The notes under the pieces: model-generated
Told to the model about the DNA's origin: nothing
Database searches by the model: none
Seen by the model: the letters and a program-made list of their open reading frames with translations, nothing else
Position numbers and translations under genes: made by a program
Shown here: positions 22,381 to 31,260 of the stretch, piece after piece
Layout of the letters: the number at the start of each line of letters is the position of its first letter
Position numbering within the stretch: position 1 is the first letter of the stretch
Origin: Desulfurococcaceae archaeon UBA285
GTDB taxonomy: Archaea; Thermoproteota; Thermoprotei_A; Sulfolobales; Desulfurococcaceae
Assembly (NCBI GenBank): GCA_002495025.1
Contig: DADP01000013.1
Span: 1-38,548 of the forward strand
Length of the DNA: 38,548 bases
Reading direction: 5' to 3'

Positions 22381-23130
22381 TCATAGATATAACACCATGC
22401 CTTCTCTTGCCACTATTGTCTTCATGAATACTCTTATTGCATCCACGAGTGCTTCTTCCTCGCTGTGTCTAGCACTTATGTGGAATAATACCAGTAGTCC
22501 TACACCTGCTTCACTAGCTGTTAAAGCAGCATCTTTTGCAGTCGAGTGTTTTTGCTCGTGTGCTTCTTCTTCGTAGAGGCTTGTAAACGTTGCCTCGTGG
22601 ATTAACACGTCTACTCCTCTACATGCCTCTATTATAGTCTTAGAGGGTGCTGTATCACCCGTATAACACACGGTCTTCTTTCCTATTGTTACACGATACC
22701 CGTATGATTCAATACTATGGTTTACTGGGAATGCGCTGACTGTTATCTTTGAGTCACTATATGAATAGTTTGAATCTACTACTTGTAGTTCTACTTTGAA
22801 TCCTGGTTTAATAAGACTTGATTCAAACATGTATCTGATTGTATCTATGAATTGACGGGGCCCGGCGATCACGAGTGGCTCTTTCCGGTTTGAAAGAGTC
22901 ATTGTCTGTATTAAGCCTGGTAGTCCCAGGTAGTGGTCTCCGTGTGCGTGTGTTACAAATATTGTTCTCACCTTTAGCGGGCTGAGGCCGTATTTAAACA
23001 TTTTTGACTGGCATCCCTCTCCAGGGTCGAATAAGTATATTTCCGAGTCTACTTTCAACGCTATACATGGTAGTGAACGCGTTACGGGCATTGCTGCACC
23101 TGTACCTAGAAAGTGTATTCGGGCATTCAC
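22381..23130 (-). CDS. rnz: Ribonuclease Z (tRNase Z, metallo-beta-lactamase)
   Basis: RNase Z cuts the 3' trailer from pre-tRNA, giving the end to which CCA is added. The 249-residue product has FVTHAHGDHYLGLPGL (58-73; H61, H63, D65, H66), the N-terminal FLGTGAAMP, NHSIESYGYRV, CYTGDT and the LIHEATF and FHISARHS metal motifs, in the standard short-form order. It is somewhat shorter than the usual 300 residues. GTG 23130 overlaps the trmG10 stop (GTGA), so the two tRNA-processing genes are one transcript. Confidence 0.94.
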   Translation of the reverse strand: MNARIHFLGTGAAMPVTRSLPCIALKVDSEIYLFDPGEGCQSKMFKYGLSPLKVRTIFVTHAHGDHYLGLPGLIQTMTLSNRKEPLVIAGPRQFIDTIRYMFESSLIKPGFKVELQVVDSNYSYSDSKITVSAFPVNHSIESYGYRVTIGKKTVCYTGDTAPSKTIIEACRGVDVLIHEATFTSLYEEEAHEQKHSTAKDAALTASEAGVGLLVLFHISARHSEEEALVDAIRVFMKTIVAREGMVLYL

Positions 23131-24122
23131 TGTTTTCTCACCACGTTTATTACTCTTGTTAATTGTCCATGGACGTAGTCATAGTATCTCTCTGTTAGTT
23201 TAAACCCGTATTGACTAATTAATTCGTCTACGTAGTCTTCTAGCCATAGTGGAGTCATAAAACAAGCATATCCATTTCTCGACAAGTATTCTTGTAGTCT
23301 CTGAGTAAAGGATTCATATAGTTTTTTTATTTCAACTCCATGTGTGCTAGCTCCTCTTCCATATGGGAGATCAGTGGCTATTCTATCTACCTCTCTAAAC
23401 ACTATTTCGCTTGAATCACTAATTACTGGTATAATTGGAGCTTTTGAATATAGTACATTGGCTTTAAAGCCAACCACTAGTTCATAGTCTATTTCAACAC
23501 CTAGACCTAAAACCCCCATATCCCAGGCTTCTAAGAGTATAGTTCCCGTACCTGTAAACGGGTCGATTAGTAGATCTCCTCTTTTAGCTCTTGTTAGATT
23601 GACTAGTGCTCTTGCAATATCGGGTTTTAAAGCAATACTCCTCTGAAACGGTCTGCTCCGAGCTTTCTTCAATAATACACCATAATCCTTCTCGAATAGC
23701 TTCCTAGCTAGAACCGCGCGTCCATCAGTAAAAAACAACCTGTATTCTCCGCGCCCTCTAAAACCAACTTCTATTCCCCCTACTTCTATGAATCTATTTA
23801 CCGATTCCTCGCTAATAGTGGATTTCAAAATAGAGACGTGTACCGGGTTTTTACCTACTAGTCTACCTGTTTCTCTAGCGTCTTGTTCTGAATAAGCGTC
23901 GAATACGCCTATTACTACTCCAGCTTCTTTTAAAAACCCAGATCTCTCGATAATTTCTACTACTACTTCACTCTTAGTTCTAGCTATACACAGCATTGTA
24001 AAACAGTTTACTCTGTTTCCACCAGTATAGACTTCTAGTAGTGCTTTTAGCTCTCCTAGTGCTAGGTATTCATTATTCCCTCTTAGTAGAAAATAGTAGC
24101 TGTTTTCAACATGCTCCTCCAT
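23127..24122 (-). CDS. trmG10: tRNA (guanine(10)-N2)-dimethyltransferase Trm-G10-like
   Basis: Trm-G10 makes m2G and m2,2G at position 10 of tRNA; position 10 of the tRNA-Pro here is G. The 331-residue product has an N-terminal THUMP-type RNA-binding region (about 1-145) and a C-terminal class I methyltransferase with DPFTGTGTILLEA (SAM site) and TDLPYGRGAS (the N/D-x-P-Y catalytic motif) as in archaeal Trm-G10 and eukaryotic Trm11. ATG 24122 lies about 28 nt after a TATA-like TTTTTATAC, which suggests a leaderless transcript. It is followed by rnz with a 4-nt overlap. Confidence 0.92.
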   Translation of the reverse strand: MEEHVENSYYFLLRGNNEYLALGELKALLEVYTGGNRVNCFTMLCIARTKSEVVVEIIERSGFLKEAGVVIGVFDAYSEQDARETGRLVGKNPVHVSILKSTISEESVNRFIEVGGIEVGFRGRGEYRLFFTDGRAVLARKLFEKDYGVLLKKARSRPFQRSIALKPDIARALVNLTRAKRGDLLIDPFTGTGTILLEAWDMGVLGLGVEIDYELVVGFKANVLYSKAPIIPVISDSSEIVFREVDRIATDLPYGRGASTHGVEIKKLYESFTQRLQEYLSRNGYACFMTPLWLEDYVDELISQYGFKLTERYYDYVHGQLTRVINVVRKQ

Positions 24123-24151
24123 GTTCTTAAACCGTATTAGTATAAAAATAC

Positions 24152-25051
24152 CTAGGAGGTTATTTTCTCCAGTACTGGTTTCAATGCCTCTGTAATATTA
24201 ACGTATTCTATTAACTCGTGTTCGTGTTTTACTAGTAGAGTATTTGCGAGAATTAGTTTTTCTACTCCTGCTTCTTTCAGCTTCTTCAATGCATCTCCCA
24301 CTAGTAGTCCATGAGTTGCAGCAACAACTACTCTTCTAGCTCCTTGTTGTAGTAGTATTCTAGATGCTTCTGCTATTGTACCACCAGTGCTAATTATATC
24401 GTCTACTAATACTACATCTCTACCTTTAACGCTGAGTTCTTTTGGTTTATATGTAATAGCACCCGTAACTCTATCTCTACTTTTAACTAGAAAGTCATAG
24501 TTTAAACCTAGAGTTCTAGCTGCATAAGAGGCTCTTTCAAGAGCGCCTTGATCTGGTGCTAGAACAATTGGGTTTTCAAGGTATTTCAATGCTGCCTTGA
24601 CCAGTAGGTCTGATACTAGTACATTGTATGCCGGACCCCCGAAACACTCTAGTGTTTTTGGACTGTGAATGTCGACCACTACTAGTACATCCAATCCAAT
24701 AGTCTTCAGTGTTTTTAACACCATACAAGCCGATACAGGCTCTCCCGGGAGGAACACCTTGTCTTGTCTCGAGTAGGCTATGTAGGGTATTACCGCTATG
24801 ATTCTCTTAGGGTTGTTTTGTTTAACAGCATCTATTAAAAGCATTGTTTTCAATAACGAGCTCTCTTGTTTTGGATAAGTAGTTGAAACAACAACTACAT
24901 CATTAGATGGTATTTTATCTGGTTCAAGTATTCTCACATAGAATTCTCCATCCGGGAAGACCTTTTCAGCCACTCCTACTTCTACTCCTCCAAGTATTGA
25001 AGCGATTTCTCTAGTTAACTCGTAGTAGGGAAACCCGGTTACAACGAGCAA
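24152..25051 (-). CDS. prs: Ribose-phosphate pyrophosphokinase
   Basis: The enzyme makes PRPP from ribose 5-phosphate and ATP for nucleotide, His and Trp synthesis. The 299-residue product has the duplicated PRTase folds, the flexible-loop region IPYIAYSRQDKVFLPGEPVSA, DIHSPKTLECF (metal and ATP site) and the PRPP loop VVLVDDIISTGGTI. It lacks an obvious bacterial-type allosteric tail extension, usual for short archaeal enzymes. The frame is open to 25273, but TTG 25051 is preferred because GGTG lies upstream and the N-terminus LLVVTGFPYYELTREIA fits the family. It diverges from the radical SAM gene at 25119. Confidence 0.95.
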   Translation of the reverse strand: MLVVTGFPYYELTREIASILGGVEVGVAEKVFPDGEFYVRILEPDKIPSNDVVVVSTTYPKQESSLLKTMLLIDAVKQNNPKRIIAVIPYIAYSRQDKVFLPGEPVSACMVLKTLKTIGLDVLVVVDIHSPKTLECFGGPAYNVLVSDLLVKAALKYLENPIVLAPDQGALERASYAARTLGLNYDFLVKSRDRVTGAITYKPKELSVKGRDVVLVDDIISTGGTIAEASRILLQQGARRVVVAATHGLLVGDALKKLKEAGVEKLILANTLLVKHEHELIEYVNITEALKPVLEKITS

Positions 25052-25099
25052 GTATCCACACCCATGGATATATTGGGTTATACTAGATATTAAATTATA

Positions 25100-25115
25100 G
25101 AGAGGTGGATCTCTC
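25100..25115 (+). promoter_or_regulatory. Hairpin around the ribosome binding site of the radical SAM gene
   Basis: GAGAG (25100-25104) pairs with CTCTC (25111-25115), with a possible G-U pair extending it inward. The enclosed GAGGTGGATC is almost a full complement of the 16S 3' end and lies 4-16 nt before ATG 25119, so folding would hide the ribosome binding site. The short stem would be weak at high temperature. Confidence 0.35.
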
Positions 25116-25118
25116 AAC

Positions 25119-26207
25119 ATGTTTAAACTTAGAAAATTCAACCCAGAAGATCCTGGTGTAAAACCAGCTAGGTTGTGGGAGTCTCTTAGTGAAAATAGAG
25201 TAAAGTGTAATCTATGTAGTCGTAGATGTATTATTGTACCAGGCGCTTTTGGAGCTTGTGGTGTTAGATACAACTATGAGGGTAAACTCTACACTCTCGT
25301 ATACGGGGTTTTAACAGCTGCAAACGAAGACCCGATAGAGAAAAAACCCCTAATGCACTTCCATCCAGGTGCATGTGTATTCTCGATTTCAACATCTGGC
25401 TGTAACTTCTACTGTAAATTCTGCGACAACTGGATTCTCAGCCAGAGCAGGTGGGATAGAGTCTTCGGGAATATATACGATCCAGAAGACGTTGTAGAAG
25501 CGGCATTGAAATCCGGGTGTCAAGGTATAAGTTACACCTATAATGAGCCAACAATATTCTTTGAATTCATGGCTGACACTGCAAAACTAGCTAAGCAAAA
25601 AGGATTGTTTAACACCATGGTTACAAATGGATATATTACACCCGAGGGTGTGAGAGAACTAAGTGGATTAATAGACGCTGCAACAGTCGATTTTAAAGGA
25701 GGTGGAAACCCTGAATTCTACAGGAACTACATGGGCGTACCCGATCCAACACCAATATATAGTGCACTCCTCGAAATGAAGAAGAATGGATGGTGGATTG
25801 AAATAACAAACCTCGTAGTACCAAGAATAGGTGATAAAGAAGAAGATATACGAAGACTAGCCAAGTGGATTGTTGAAAACATAGGGCCTGAAACACCGTT
25901 TCACCTTTTGAGATTCCACCCAGACTACCTACTACAAGAAATACCACCTACACCAGTAGAAACACTCGAAAAACTAGCCAAGACAGCAATGGAGGAAGGA
26001 TTGAAACACGTATATATTGGAAACGTGTGGGGACATCCATTAGAAAACACGTATTGCCCCAACTGTGGAGCACTCGTAGTAGAGAGAAAAGGCTTTTTTA
26101 TAACAAAGTGGAAGCTTAAAGAAGACTTTAAATGCCCTGTATGCGGTTATAGATTAAACTTCAAAGGAGTATTCCATGGAGTTAGATTTAGAAGTCTATG
26201 GTGGTAG
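25119..26207 (+). CDS. amrS: AmmeMemoRadiSam system radical SAM enzyme
   Basis: This family of radical SAM proteins, related to pyruvate formate-lyase activating enzyme, occurs with MEMO and AMMECR1 proteins; its substrate is unknown. The 362-residue product has the cluster motif C95-N-F-Y-C99-K-F-C102-DNW, an N-terminal Cys-rich region (C30, C33, C37, C47 in VKCNLCSRRCIIVPGAFGACGVR), GISYTYNEPTIFFE, and a C-terminal zinc ribbon (CPNCGALV...FKCPVCGYRL). The two Cys-rich ends are typical of the archaeal AmmeMemoRadiSam enzyme. The MEMO and AMMECR1 partners are not in the window. The GPN GTPase gene starts 2 nt after the stop, so they share one transcript. Confidence 0.9.
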   Translation: MFKLRKFNPEDPGVKPARLWESLSENRVKCNLCSRRCIIVPGAFGACGVRYNYEGKLYTLVYGVLTAANEDPIEKKPLMHFHPGACVFSISTSGCNFYCKFCDNWILSQSRWDRVFGNIYDPEDVVEAALKSGCQGISYTYNEPTIFFEFMADTAKLAKQKGLFNTMVTNGYITPEGVRELSGLIDAATVDFKGGGNPEFYRNYMGVPDPTPIYSALLEMKKNGWWIEITNLVVPRIGDKEEDIRRLAKWIVENIGPETPFHLLRFHPDYLLQEIPPTPVETLEKLAKTAMEEGLKHVYIGNVWGHPLENTYCPNCGALVVERKGFFITKWKLKEDFKCPVCGYRLNFKGVFHGVRFRSLWW

Positions 26208-26209
26208 AA

Positions 26210-26995
26210 ATGCCGTATTTCATAGTGGTTTTGGGTACTGCGGGTAGTGGAAAAACATCGTTGACTAGTGTATTACAGACGTATCTCGAAGACCACCAAT
26301 TAGACTCAATAATTGTTAATCTAGACCCCGCCGTAGAAGAACTACCCTATGAACCACACGTAGATGTAAGAGACTATGTAGATACACGTGAAGTAATGAG
26401 GAAAACAGGGCTTGGACCAAACGGCGCACTAATAGCCTCGATAGACATGTTGTTAATGAATATTGAGGACTTAAAAGAAGAAGTATGGAGTTATAAATCA
26501 AACTATGTCATTATTGATACCCCTGGTCAAATGGAGTTATTTGCATTTAGACAAACAGGTCCACTAGTATTGAAAGCATTGATTGGAGACGCTAAATCAG
26601 CTGGTGTATTCCTAATAGACTCGTCCTATGCACAACAGGCGTCAAACCTACTCTCAGCACTACTACTAGTAGCATCTACTTATGTCAGACTCAAAATACC
26701 ACTAGTAAACGCATTGACAAAAACAGACCTTCTCGACGACACCCAGTTACAGAGGATTATTGACATGATTGAAAACCCCGATGTTCTAGCAGCAGAGATT
26801 TCAATGGAGAAAGATGCTGTGTTAATGTGGGATCAAGAGGAAGTATCGAGTATAGTGGAGAAACTAGCAGTCTTCGAGACAATACCGGTTTCAAATGTTA
26901 CAGGCGAGGGATTTGATGATTTATATGCTGCAATACAGAGAATAGTAGCTGGCGGTGAAGACTACTATACAGAAGAACCAAACCCCATGTTATGA
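26210..26995 (+). CDS. GPN-loop GTPase
   Basis: GPN GTPases form dimers with a Gly-Pro-Asn loop; eukaryotic homologues help assemble and import RNA polymerase II, and the archaeal role is not settled. The 261-residue product has P-loop VLGTAGSGKTS, the GPN motif GLGPNGAL, switch II IIDTPGQMELF (with G-Q) and a base-specificity motif ALTKTDLL. ATG 26210 lies 2 nt after the radical SAM stop with GGTGG at 26201-26205 as ribosome binding site; the in-frame ATG at 26198 would lie inside the previous gene. The short 3' end is convergent with the flavodiiron gene. Confidence 0.94.
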   Translation: MPYFIVVLGTAGSGKTSLTSVLQTYLEDHQLDSIIVNLDPAVEELPYEPHVDVRDYVDTREVMRKTGLGPNGALIASIDMLLMNIEDLKEEVWSYKSNYVIIDTPGQMELFAFRQTGPLVLKALIGDAKSAGVFLIDSSYAQQASNLLSALLLVASTYVRLKIPLVNALTKTDLLDDTQLQRIIDMIENPDVLAAEISMEKDAVLMWDQEEVSSIVEKLAVFETIPVSNVTGEGFDDLYAAIQRIVAGGEDYYTEEPNPML

Positions 26996-27007
26996 ATTAA
27001 TAAAAAA

Positions 27008-28204
27008 TCAACTAGTTATCTTAGAAGCCAATTCCCTTATTCTAGCCTCACTAGTTCTACCCTTGAATTCCACTGTGTCTACTATTTCAAACCCCATGTC
27101 CGAAGTTAAATCCTTTATTTTCTTCGCGGCGACAGGGCCCCATCCATACGAGGATATTACTACTAGTCGTTTACCAACACCCTTTGTTTTAGCTTTCATA
27201 ATCTCTAGGATGTATTTTCCAATTGGGTATAAATCAGCGTCATAGGTTGCCGCCCCGAACACTATGGTCTCAGCATCATAAAGATCTGTTATTACCTCAC
27301 TTATTAACGAGTGTTCTTTATCGTCGAATCTATGTATTACCGGTTCAACACCCCTCTTTCTAAGTTCGTCTACGAGGATTTCTACTGCTTCATTTATAAA
27401 TCCATACATTGAAGTATAGACCACTACTACTTTGCCTTTTACAACTCTCCTCTCGCCTAGCTCTCTGTATAATTCAATAATTCTATTTGGCTCTCTATGT
27501 AATGGACCGTGTGACGGGGCAATGACGTCTATTTTCAAACCTAGTTTGGATAGTTTATCAAGGTTTTTAACAACCCATTCAGCGTGTTTACCAATTATGT
27601 TTGCAAAGTATTTTCTAGTATATCTATTAAACAATTCTTTTTCGGCTACGGGTAGATCTTCATAGAAGATTTTTGAGGGTATGCCATAAGAGCCGAATGC
27701 ATCACACGTAAATAGTATTCTCTCTTTTTCATAATATGTGAATATAGTGTCCGGCCAGTGGAGCCATGGAGTATGATAAAACCTTAACACTTCTTCACCC
27801 AACCCCACTGCTTCTCCATCATTAACGGGTTTTACTCTCTCTGCTACTCCATAAAATGCGTTGAGTAGGCTTATTGCTATATTGTGTCCTAGTATAGTGG
27901 CGTTTTTAAGTGAGCCTACAAGTGTTTTTATAGAGCCGCTGTGATCCGGCTCGGTGTGGTTAACCACGATGTATCTCACATCTCCTGGATCTACAATACC
28001 TCTTATTGTTTCCAAGTGGAGTTCTCCATACCCCTTCTTCCATCCATCAATAACCGCTGCGCCTTCACTAGTAGTTATCAAGTAGGAATTGTATGTTACT
28101 CCCTCGGGTATTTCCCATATGGCTTCAAAGTAACGAGTTTGATCATCGTCTAATCTAAGAAGGTATACATTTCTAGTTATTTTCTCAACTATGGTTTTAA
28201 CCAA
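27008..28204 (-). CDS. FprA-type flavodiiron protein (A-type flavoprotein)
   Basis: Flavodiiron proteins reduce O2 to water, or NO to N2O, and protect anaerobes from oxygen. The 398-residue product has the metallo-beta-lactamase diiron domain with NHTEPDHSG, YHTPWLHWPDT, CDAFGSYG and APSHGPLHRE, so all ligand motifs are present, followed by a flavodoxin domain (VVVYTSMYGFINEAV, about 252-266; ISSYGWG near 350). TTG 28204 is preferred over GTG 28213 because GGTGG directly precedes it. In archaea it takes electrons from rubredoxin or F420; the partner is not in the window. It has its own promoter region. Confidence 0.94.
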   Translation of the reverse strand: MVKTIVEKITRNVYLLRLDDDQTRYFEAIWEIPEGVTYNSYLITTSEGAAVIDGWKKGYGELHLETIRGIVDPGDVRYIVVNHTEPDHSGSIKTLVGSLKNATILGHNIAISLLNAFYGVAERVKPVNDGEAVGLGEEVLRFYHTPWLHWPDTIFTYYEKERILFTCDAFGSYGIPSKIFYEDLPVAEKELFNRYTRKYFANIIGKHAEWVVKNLDKLSKLGLKIDVIAPSHGPLHREPNRIIELYRELGERRVVKGKVVVVYTSMYGFINEAVEILVDELRKRGVEPVIHRFDDKEHSLISEVITDLYDAETIVFGAATYDADLYPIGKYILEIMKAKTKGVGKRLVVISSYGWGPVAAKKIKDLTSDMGFEIVDTVEFKGRTSEARIRELASKITS

Positions 28205-28263
28205 TGAGACCACCTTTACGTATATAGTAACGAGTTGAATCCTTAAAATTGAAACAAATAGAC

Positions 28264-28839
28264 TTACAGGTCTCTACATATTTCAATAGCTGAGTTTATA
28301 GCCGCCGGCAGCTGTATATATGATTCAACTCTGATGAAGTCTACGCCCAGCTCAAAGGCTACTTTTTCATCGTATATTGTATCGCCAATAAACACTATTT
28401 TACCCTGGAAACCCTTCTTTACATGTTCTAATTGTTGTTTTCTACTTGGATAGTTGTCTCTAGTTAGCGAGCTCGAGGAAAACTCTGTTAAACCCAGTTT
28501 TTCTAGTAGTGGAAGTAGTGTTTTTCTACTCCTCATTGTTACTAGTATTACTTTGTAGCCGTTTTCCCTTAATTGTTTTAAAATCAATGTGTTTTCTCTG
28601 ACTAGTTCAGGGTTTATTTTCTCTATTGATTCTAGCTCGGCGTTTTCAATTATCTCCCATGCCTTTCTCTTATCTTCTTCGTTTATTGGTAGATTGGCCA
28701 GGCTTTCTCCCAGTGGTTTTAATGGATGATTTATACCGAGTAGTCTCCTAATTTTCTCTCTAATCTCGTCGAAGTTTACAAGTAGTGGTATTATTGTTCC
28801 ATCAACGTCTACGACTATTAAACAGTTATTCAACGTCAT
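28264..28839 (-). CDS. HAD-superfamily hydrolase
   Basis: The 191-residue product has HAD motif I VVDVDGTI (about 9-16), motif II VTMRSRK (about 99-105), motif III SRKQQ (about 131-135) and motif IV FIGDTIYDEKVA (about 150-161), which makes a complete phosphatase-type active site. A short cap of helices lies between motifs I and II, as in phosphoglycolate phosphatase-like enzymes. The substrate is not indicated. It begins 3 nt after the asparaginase stop and forms an operon with it. Confidence 0.85.
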   Translation of the reverse strand: MTLNNCLIVVDVDGTIIPLLVNFDEIREKIRRLLGINHPLKPLGESLANLPINEEDKRKAWEIIENAELESIEKINPELVRENTLILKQLRENGYKVILVTMRSRKTLLPLLEKLGLTEFSSSSLTRDNYPSRKQQLEHVKKGFQGKIVFIGDTIYDEKVAFELGVDFIRVESYIQLPAAINSAIEICRDL

Positions 28840-28842
28840 TTT

Positions 28843-29829
28843 CTACACGGTTTTAACAATGTTTATTTTTAGTTCTGGTTTTAATTCTACTACTACCTCG
28901 TCTTTGTACATGTATCCAATTAGCATTGCTTCTGTATTGTATGCGTATAGTATATTGCCGTTTTTATCTACGGCTATAAACCCCATTGTATTAGAGCCCA
29001 CTGTTTTCTCTACGTATTCGGCAACATTTCTCAATGCTTCTTCTGGTGTCTTACCTGCTTCATACTCCATACTTAGTTTTAAACAAGGCATTGATCTAAT
29101 TATGAACTCGCCAATACCAGTTGCACTACATGCTACACTGGGTGAGGCGTAGAATCCAGCTCCAGGTATTGGTGTATCTCCAACTCTTCCAGGTAGTTTT
29201 AGAATTACGCCTCCAGTACTCGTAGCCGCCGCTAGTACTCCATTGTCGTCAACTGCCACCGCTCCAACGGTGTCGAATACTCCAATCATTTCTCTAACTA
29301 TTTCATAGTATGTCTTGTTGCTTGTTACAAAAGACTTCAAGGCCTTGTAGAAGTAGTCTGATGGTTCTTCACTAAATACTTTCTTTAAGACCTCAACATA
29401 CCTCTCTGCGAGGTTTGGAGGCATTGGTGGTAGTGGTGGAAGACCATATATTGTAGCGAGTTTATCAGCGTTTTCACCGGCGAGTAATACGTGTGGTGTT
29501 TTCTCGGCTACAATTCTAGCTAGTAGTATTGGATTACGAGTTGCCTTGACAGCGGCTACCGCACCCATTAAACCCGTAGAAGTCATCAATCCAGCATCTA
29601 ATTCCCTCTCGCCCAGTAGATTGGGTACACTACCATATCCAGCATTCAAGTGTCCAGAGTCCTCCATACACTTAACTGCTTCAACAACCGCTTCTAGAGA
29701 ACTATTTGTTTCAACGAGCTTCCTCCACCCTCTCTCAGTGCATTTTTTAACTGCTTCAATAGATTTCTCTACACCCGGCCTTACACGCCAGGCCCCTGCC
29801 CCACCATGTAGAATAATAGCTTTAACCAT
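28843..29829 (-). CDS. Isoaspartyl peptidase/L-asparaginase (Ntn hydrolase)
   Basis: These enzymes cut after an internal Thr to make active alpha and beta chains, and hydrolyse isoaspartyl dipeptides or asparagine, important in hot organisms where isoaspartate forms quickly. The 328-residue product has the N-terminal ILHGGAG, NAGYGS (62-67) and the self-cleavage site D186-T187-V-G-A-V with Thr187 as nucleophile, followed by STGGVILKLPGRVGDTPIPGAG, the hallmark of the family. ATG 29829 has GGTGGTG just upstream. The HAD gene follows with 3 nt between them. Confidence 0.93.
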   Translation of the reverse strand: MVKAIILHGGAGAWRVRPGVEKSIEAVKKCTERGWRKLVETNSSLEAVVEAVKCMEDSGHLNAGYGSVPNLLGERELDAGLMTSTGLMGAVAAVKATRNPILLARIVAEKTPHVLLAGENADKLATIYGLPPLPPMPPNLAERYVEVLKKVFSEEPSDYFYKALKSFVTSNKTYYEIVREMIGVFDTVGAVAVDDNGVLAAATSTGGVILKLPGRVGDTPIPGAGFYASPSVACSATGIGEFIIRSMPCLKLSMEYEAGKTPEEALRNVAEYVEKTVGSNTMGFIAVDKNGNILYAYNTEAMLIGYMYKDEVVVELKPELKINIVKTV

Positions 29830-29889
29830 GACTACACCACCATAGCTTGATTAAACCCCCTTAGTTAATATTTTTTCACGGTGTAGAAC

Positions 29890-31260
29890 TTGACATCTAC
29901 GCAAAATACAACAATTGAATCAGATATGTTTCAAAAACTGGTTTCAAGTATTAAATTCGAAAAAATAAATCTGCTACCGATACTACTTCCTTTTATATTT
30001 CTCTCCTCGGGGATATTGCTACTCTTATCATCAGGGTTTTTAAAGAGCCTTCTCGGGGGAGGTATTGTAGAAAACAGTATTCAAAGTGTTCAGATAGATT
30101 ATAGTTTATCTTCATATGGAGCTCTACTAATAATTGGCTATCTACTATCATCTACAATATCAGTATACTACTTAGTTAGAAAGGTTTCAAGACACCTCCA
30201 CGACAGTATTGTAGCTACAACATACTTCACTAAGGGTTTATCCGTCGAGAGCCTACTCAGTATTTTAGAGTCTATGGTTAACAAACACTCTCTTCCATCA
30301 CCCATTACAAGTCTATTACTAAACATTGTTTCATCTGGCATAACCTATCCAATTATTCTACTACTAGTAGAGAAGGCGTTTATAGAACACTGTATACTAG
30401 AAGAAGAGCTATTATTGAAGTCTAAGTACTCCAAGCAGAGAACAAGTGTTTACATAGTGCTTGATGCTGCATTAATTGTACTAACACTTGGAGCTTACGG
30501 GCTGTATATAGCTTGGAGGTTTACAACCAGCTTCAATAAACACTATGAGTTGATTCATAGTACCCATCCCTATCCACCAGAGCCAAGAGGAACAATTCAG
30601 TCAACTAGTACACCTTCAAATACGTATTCAGGTTCTAAATACGCATATATTCTGCTTTTATTGACTCCTATTTTGAGTATTATCTATACAAAGCTGGGAT
30701 CTACAATAATGCCTGTTATCCCAGCGGGTTCAGCACTCATAGTATCAAGTATATTGTTTTCTATGAGGAGTGAAAACTCCTGGAGAAAGTCTGGTTTAGC
30801 ACTACTACTACTCTACTCTATTATGATAGCTGGTTTTACAACGGGTTTACTTGCAAGTAGCGAGGTTTCCAGCTACACAGAGATTGTTAGAAGAGAACTG
30901 GGGAGTAGAATACCCAGTGAAGACCCAGTTCTACAGGTTGTAATGATATTTACAAACAACTTTATAATATCTATTCTAGCTGTAATACCATATATAGGGC
31001 TCATCCCAGTTGCTATTGGAGGCTATAATGCCGGAGTAATTATGGGTTATTTTACTACAATACCCGAATCTAGAACTGTTGCTTTATTAACACTTGTCCT
31101 TCCACATACAATACTAGAGTTTACTGGCTACGCCATACTAGTTGTTTCATCCACTCTACTATTCCACGACACCAAGAAATTCGTTAAAACAGTACTCACT
31201 GGTGCCTCTGTTCTCTTGCTTGCAGCAGTAGTAGAAGTAGCAACAATCATTCTACTCTAG
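29890..31260 (+). CDS. SpoIIM (DUF95)-like integral membrane protein
   Basis: The 456-residue product has about eight or more transmembrane segments in two halves: an N-terminal half with LPILLPFIFLSSGILLLLSSGF and cytoplasmic helices, and a C-terminal half resembling stage II sporulation protein M/DUF95 (IFTNNFIISILAVIPYIGLIPVAIGGYNAGVIMGYF, then LVLPHTILEFTGYAILV). The function of archaeal members is unknown; a role in membrane shape or transport is only guessed. TTG 29890 has GGTG (29880-29883) upstream. The stop overlaps the convergent ROK kinase stop by 4 nt. Confidence 0.8.
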   Translation: MTSTQNTTIESDMFQKLVSSIKFEKINLLPILLPFIFLSSGILLLLSSGFLKSLLGGGIVENSIQSVQIDYSLSSYGALLIIGYLLSSTISVYYLVRKVSRHLHDSIVATTYFTKGLSVESLLSILESMVNKHSLPSPITSLLLNIVSSGITYPIILLLVEKAFIEHCILEEELLLKSKYSKQRTSVYIVLDAALIVLTLGAYGLYIAWRFTTSFNKHYELIHSTHPYPPEPRGTIQSTSTPSNTYSGSKYAYILLLLTPILSIIYTKLGSTIMPVIPAGSALIVSSILFSMRSENSWRKSGLALLLLYSIMIAGFTTGLLASSEVSSYTEIVRRELGSRIPSEDPVLQVVMIFTNNFIISILAVIPYIGLIPVAIGGYNAGVIMGYFTTIPESRTVALLTLVLPHTILEFTGYAILVVSSTLLFHDTKKFVKTVLTGASVLLLAAVVEVATIILL

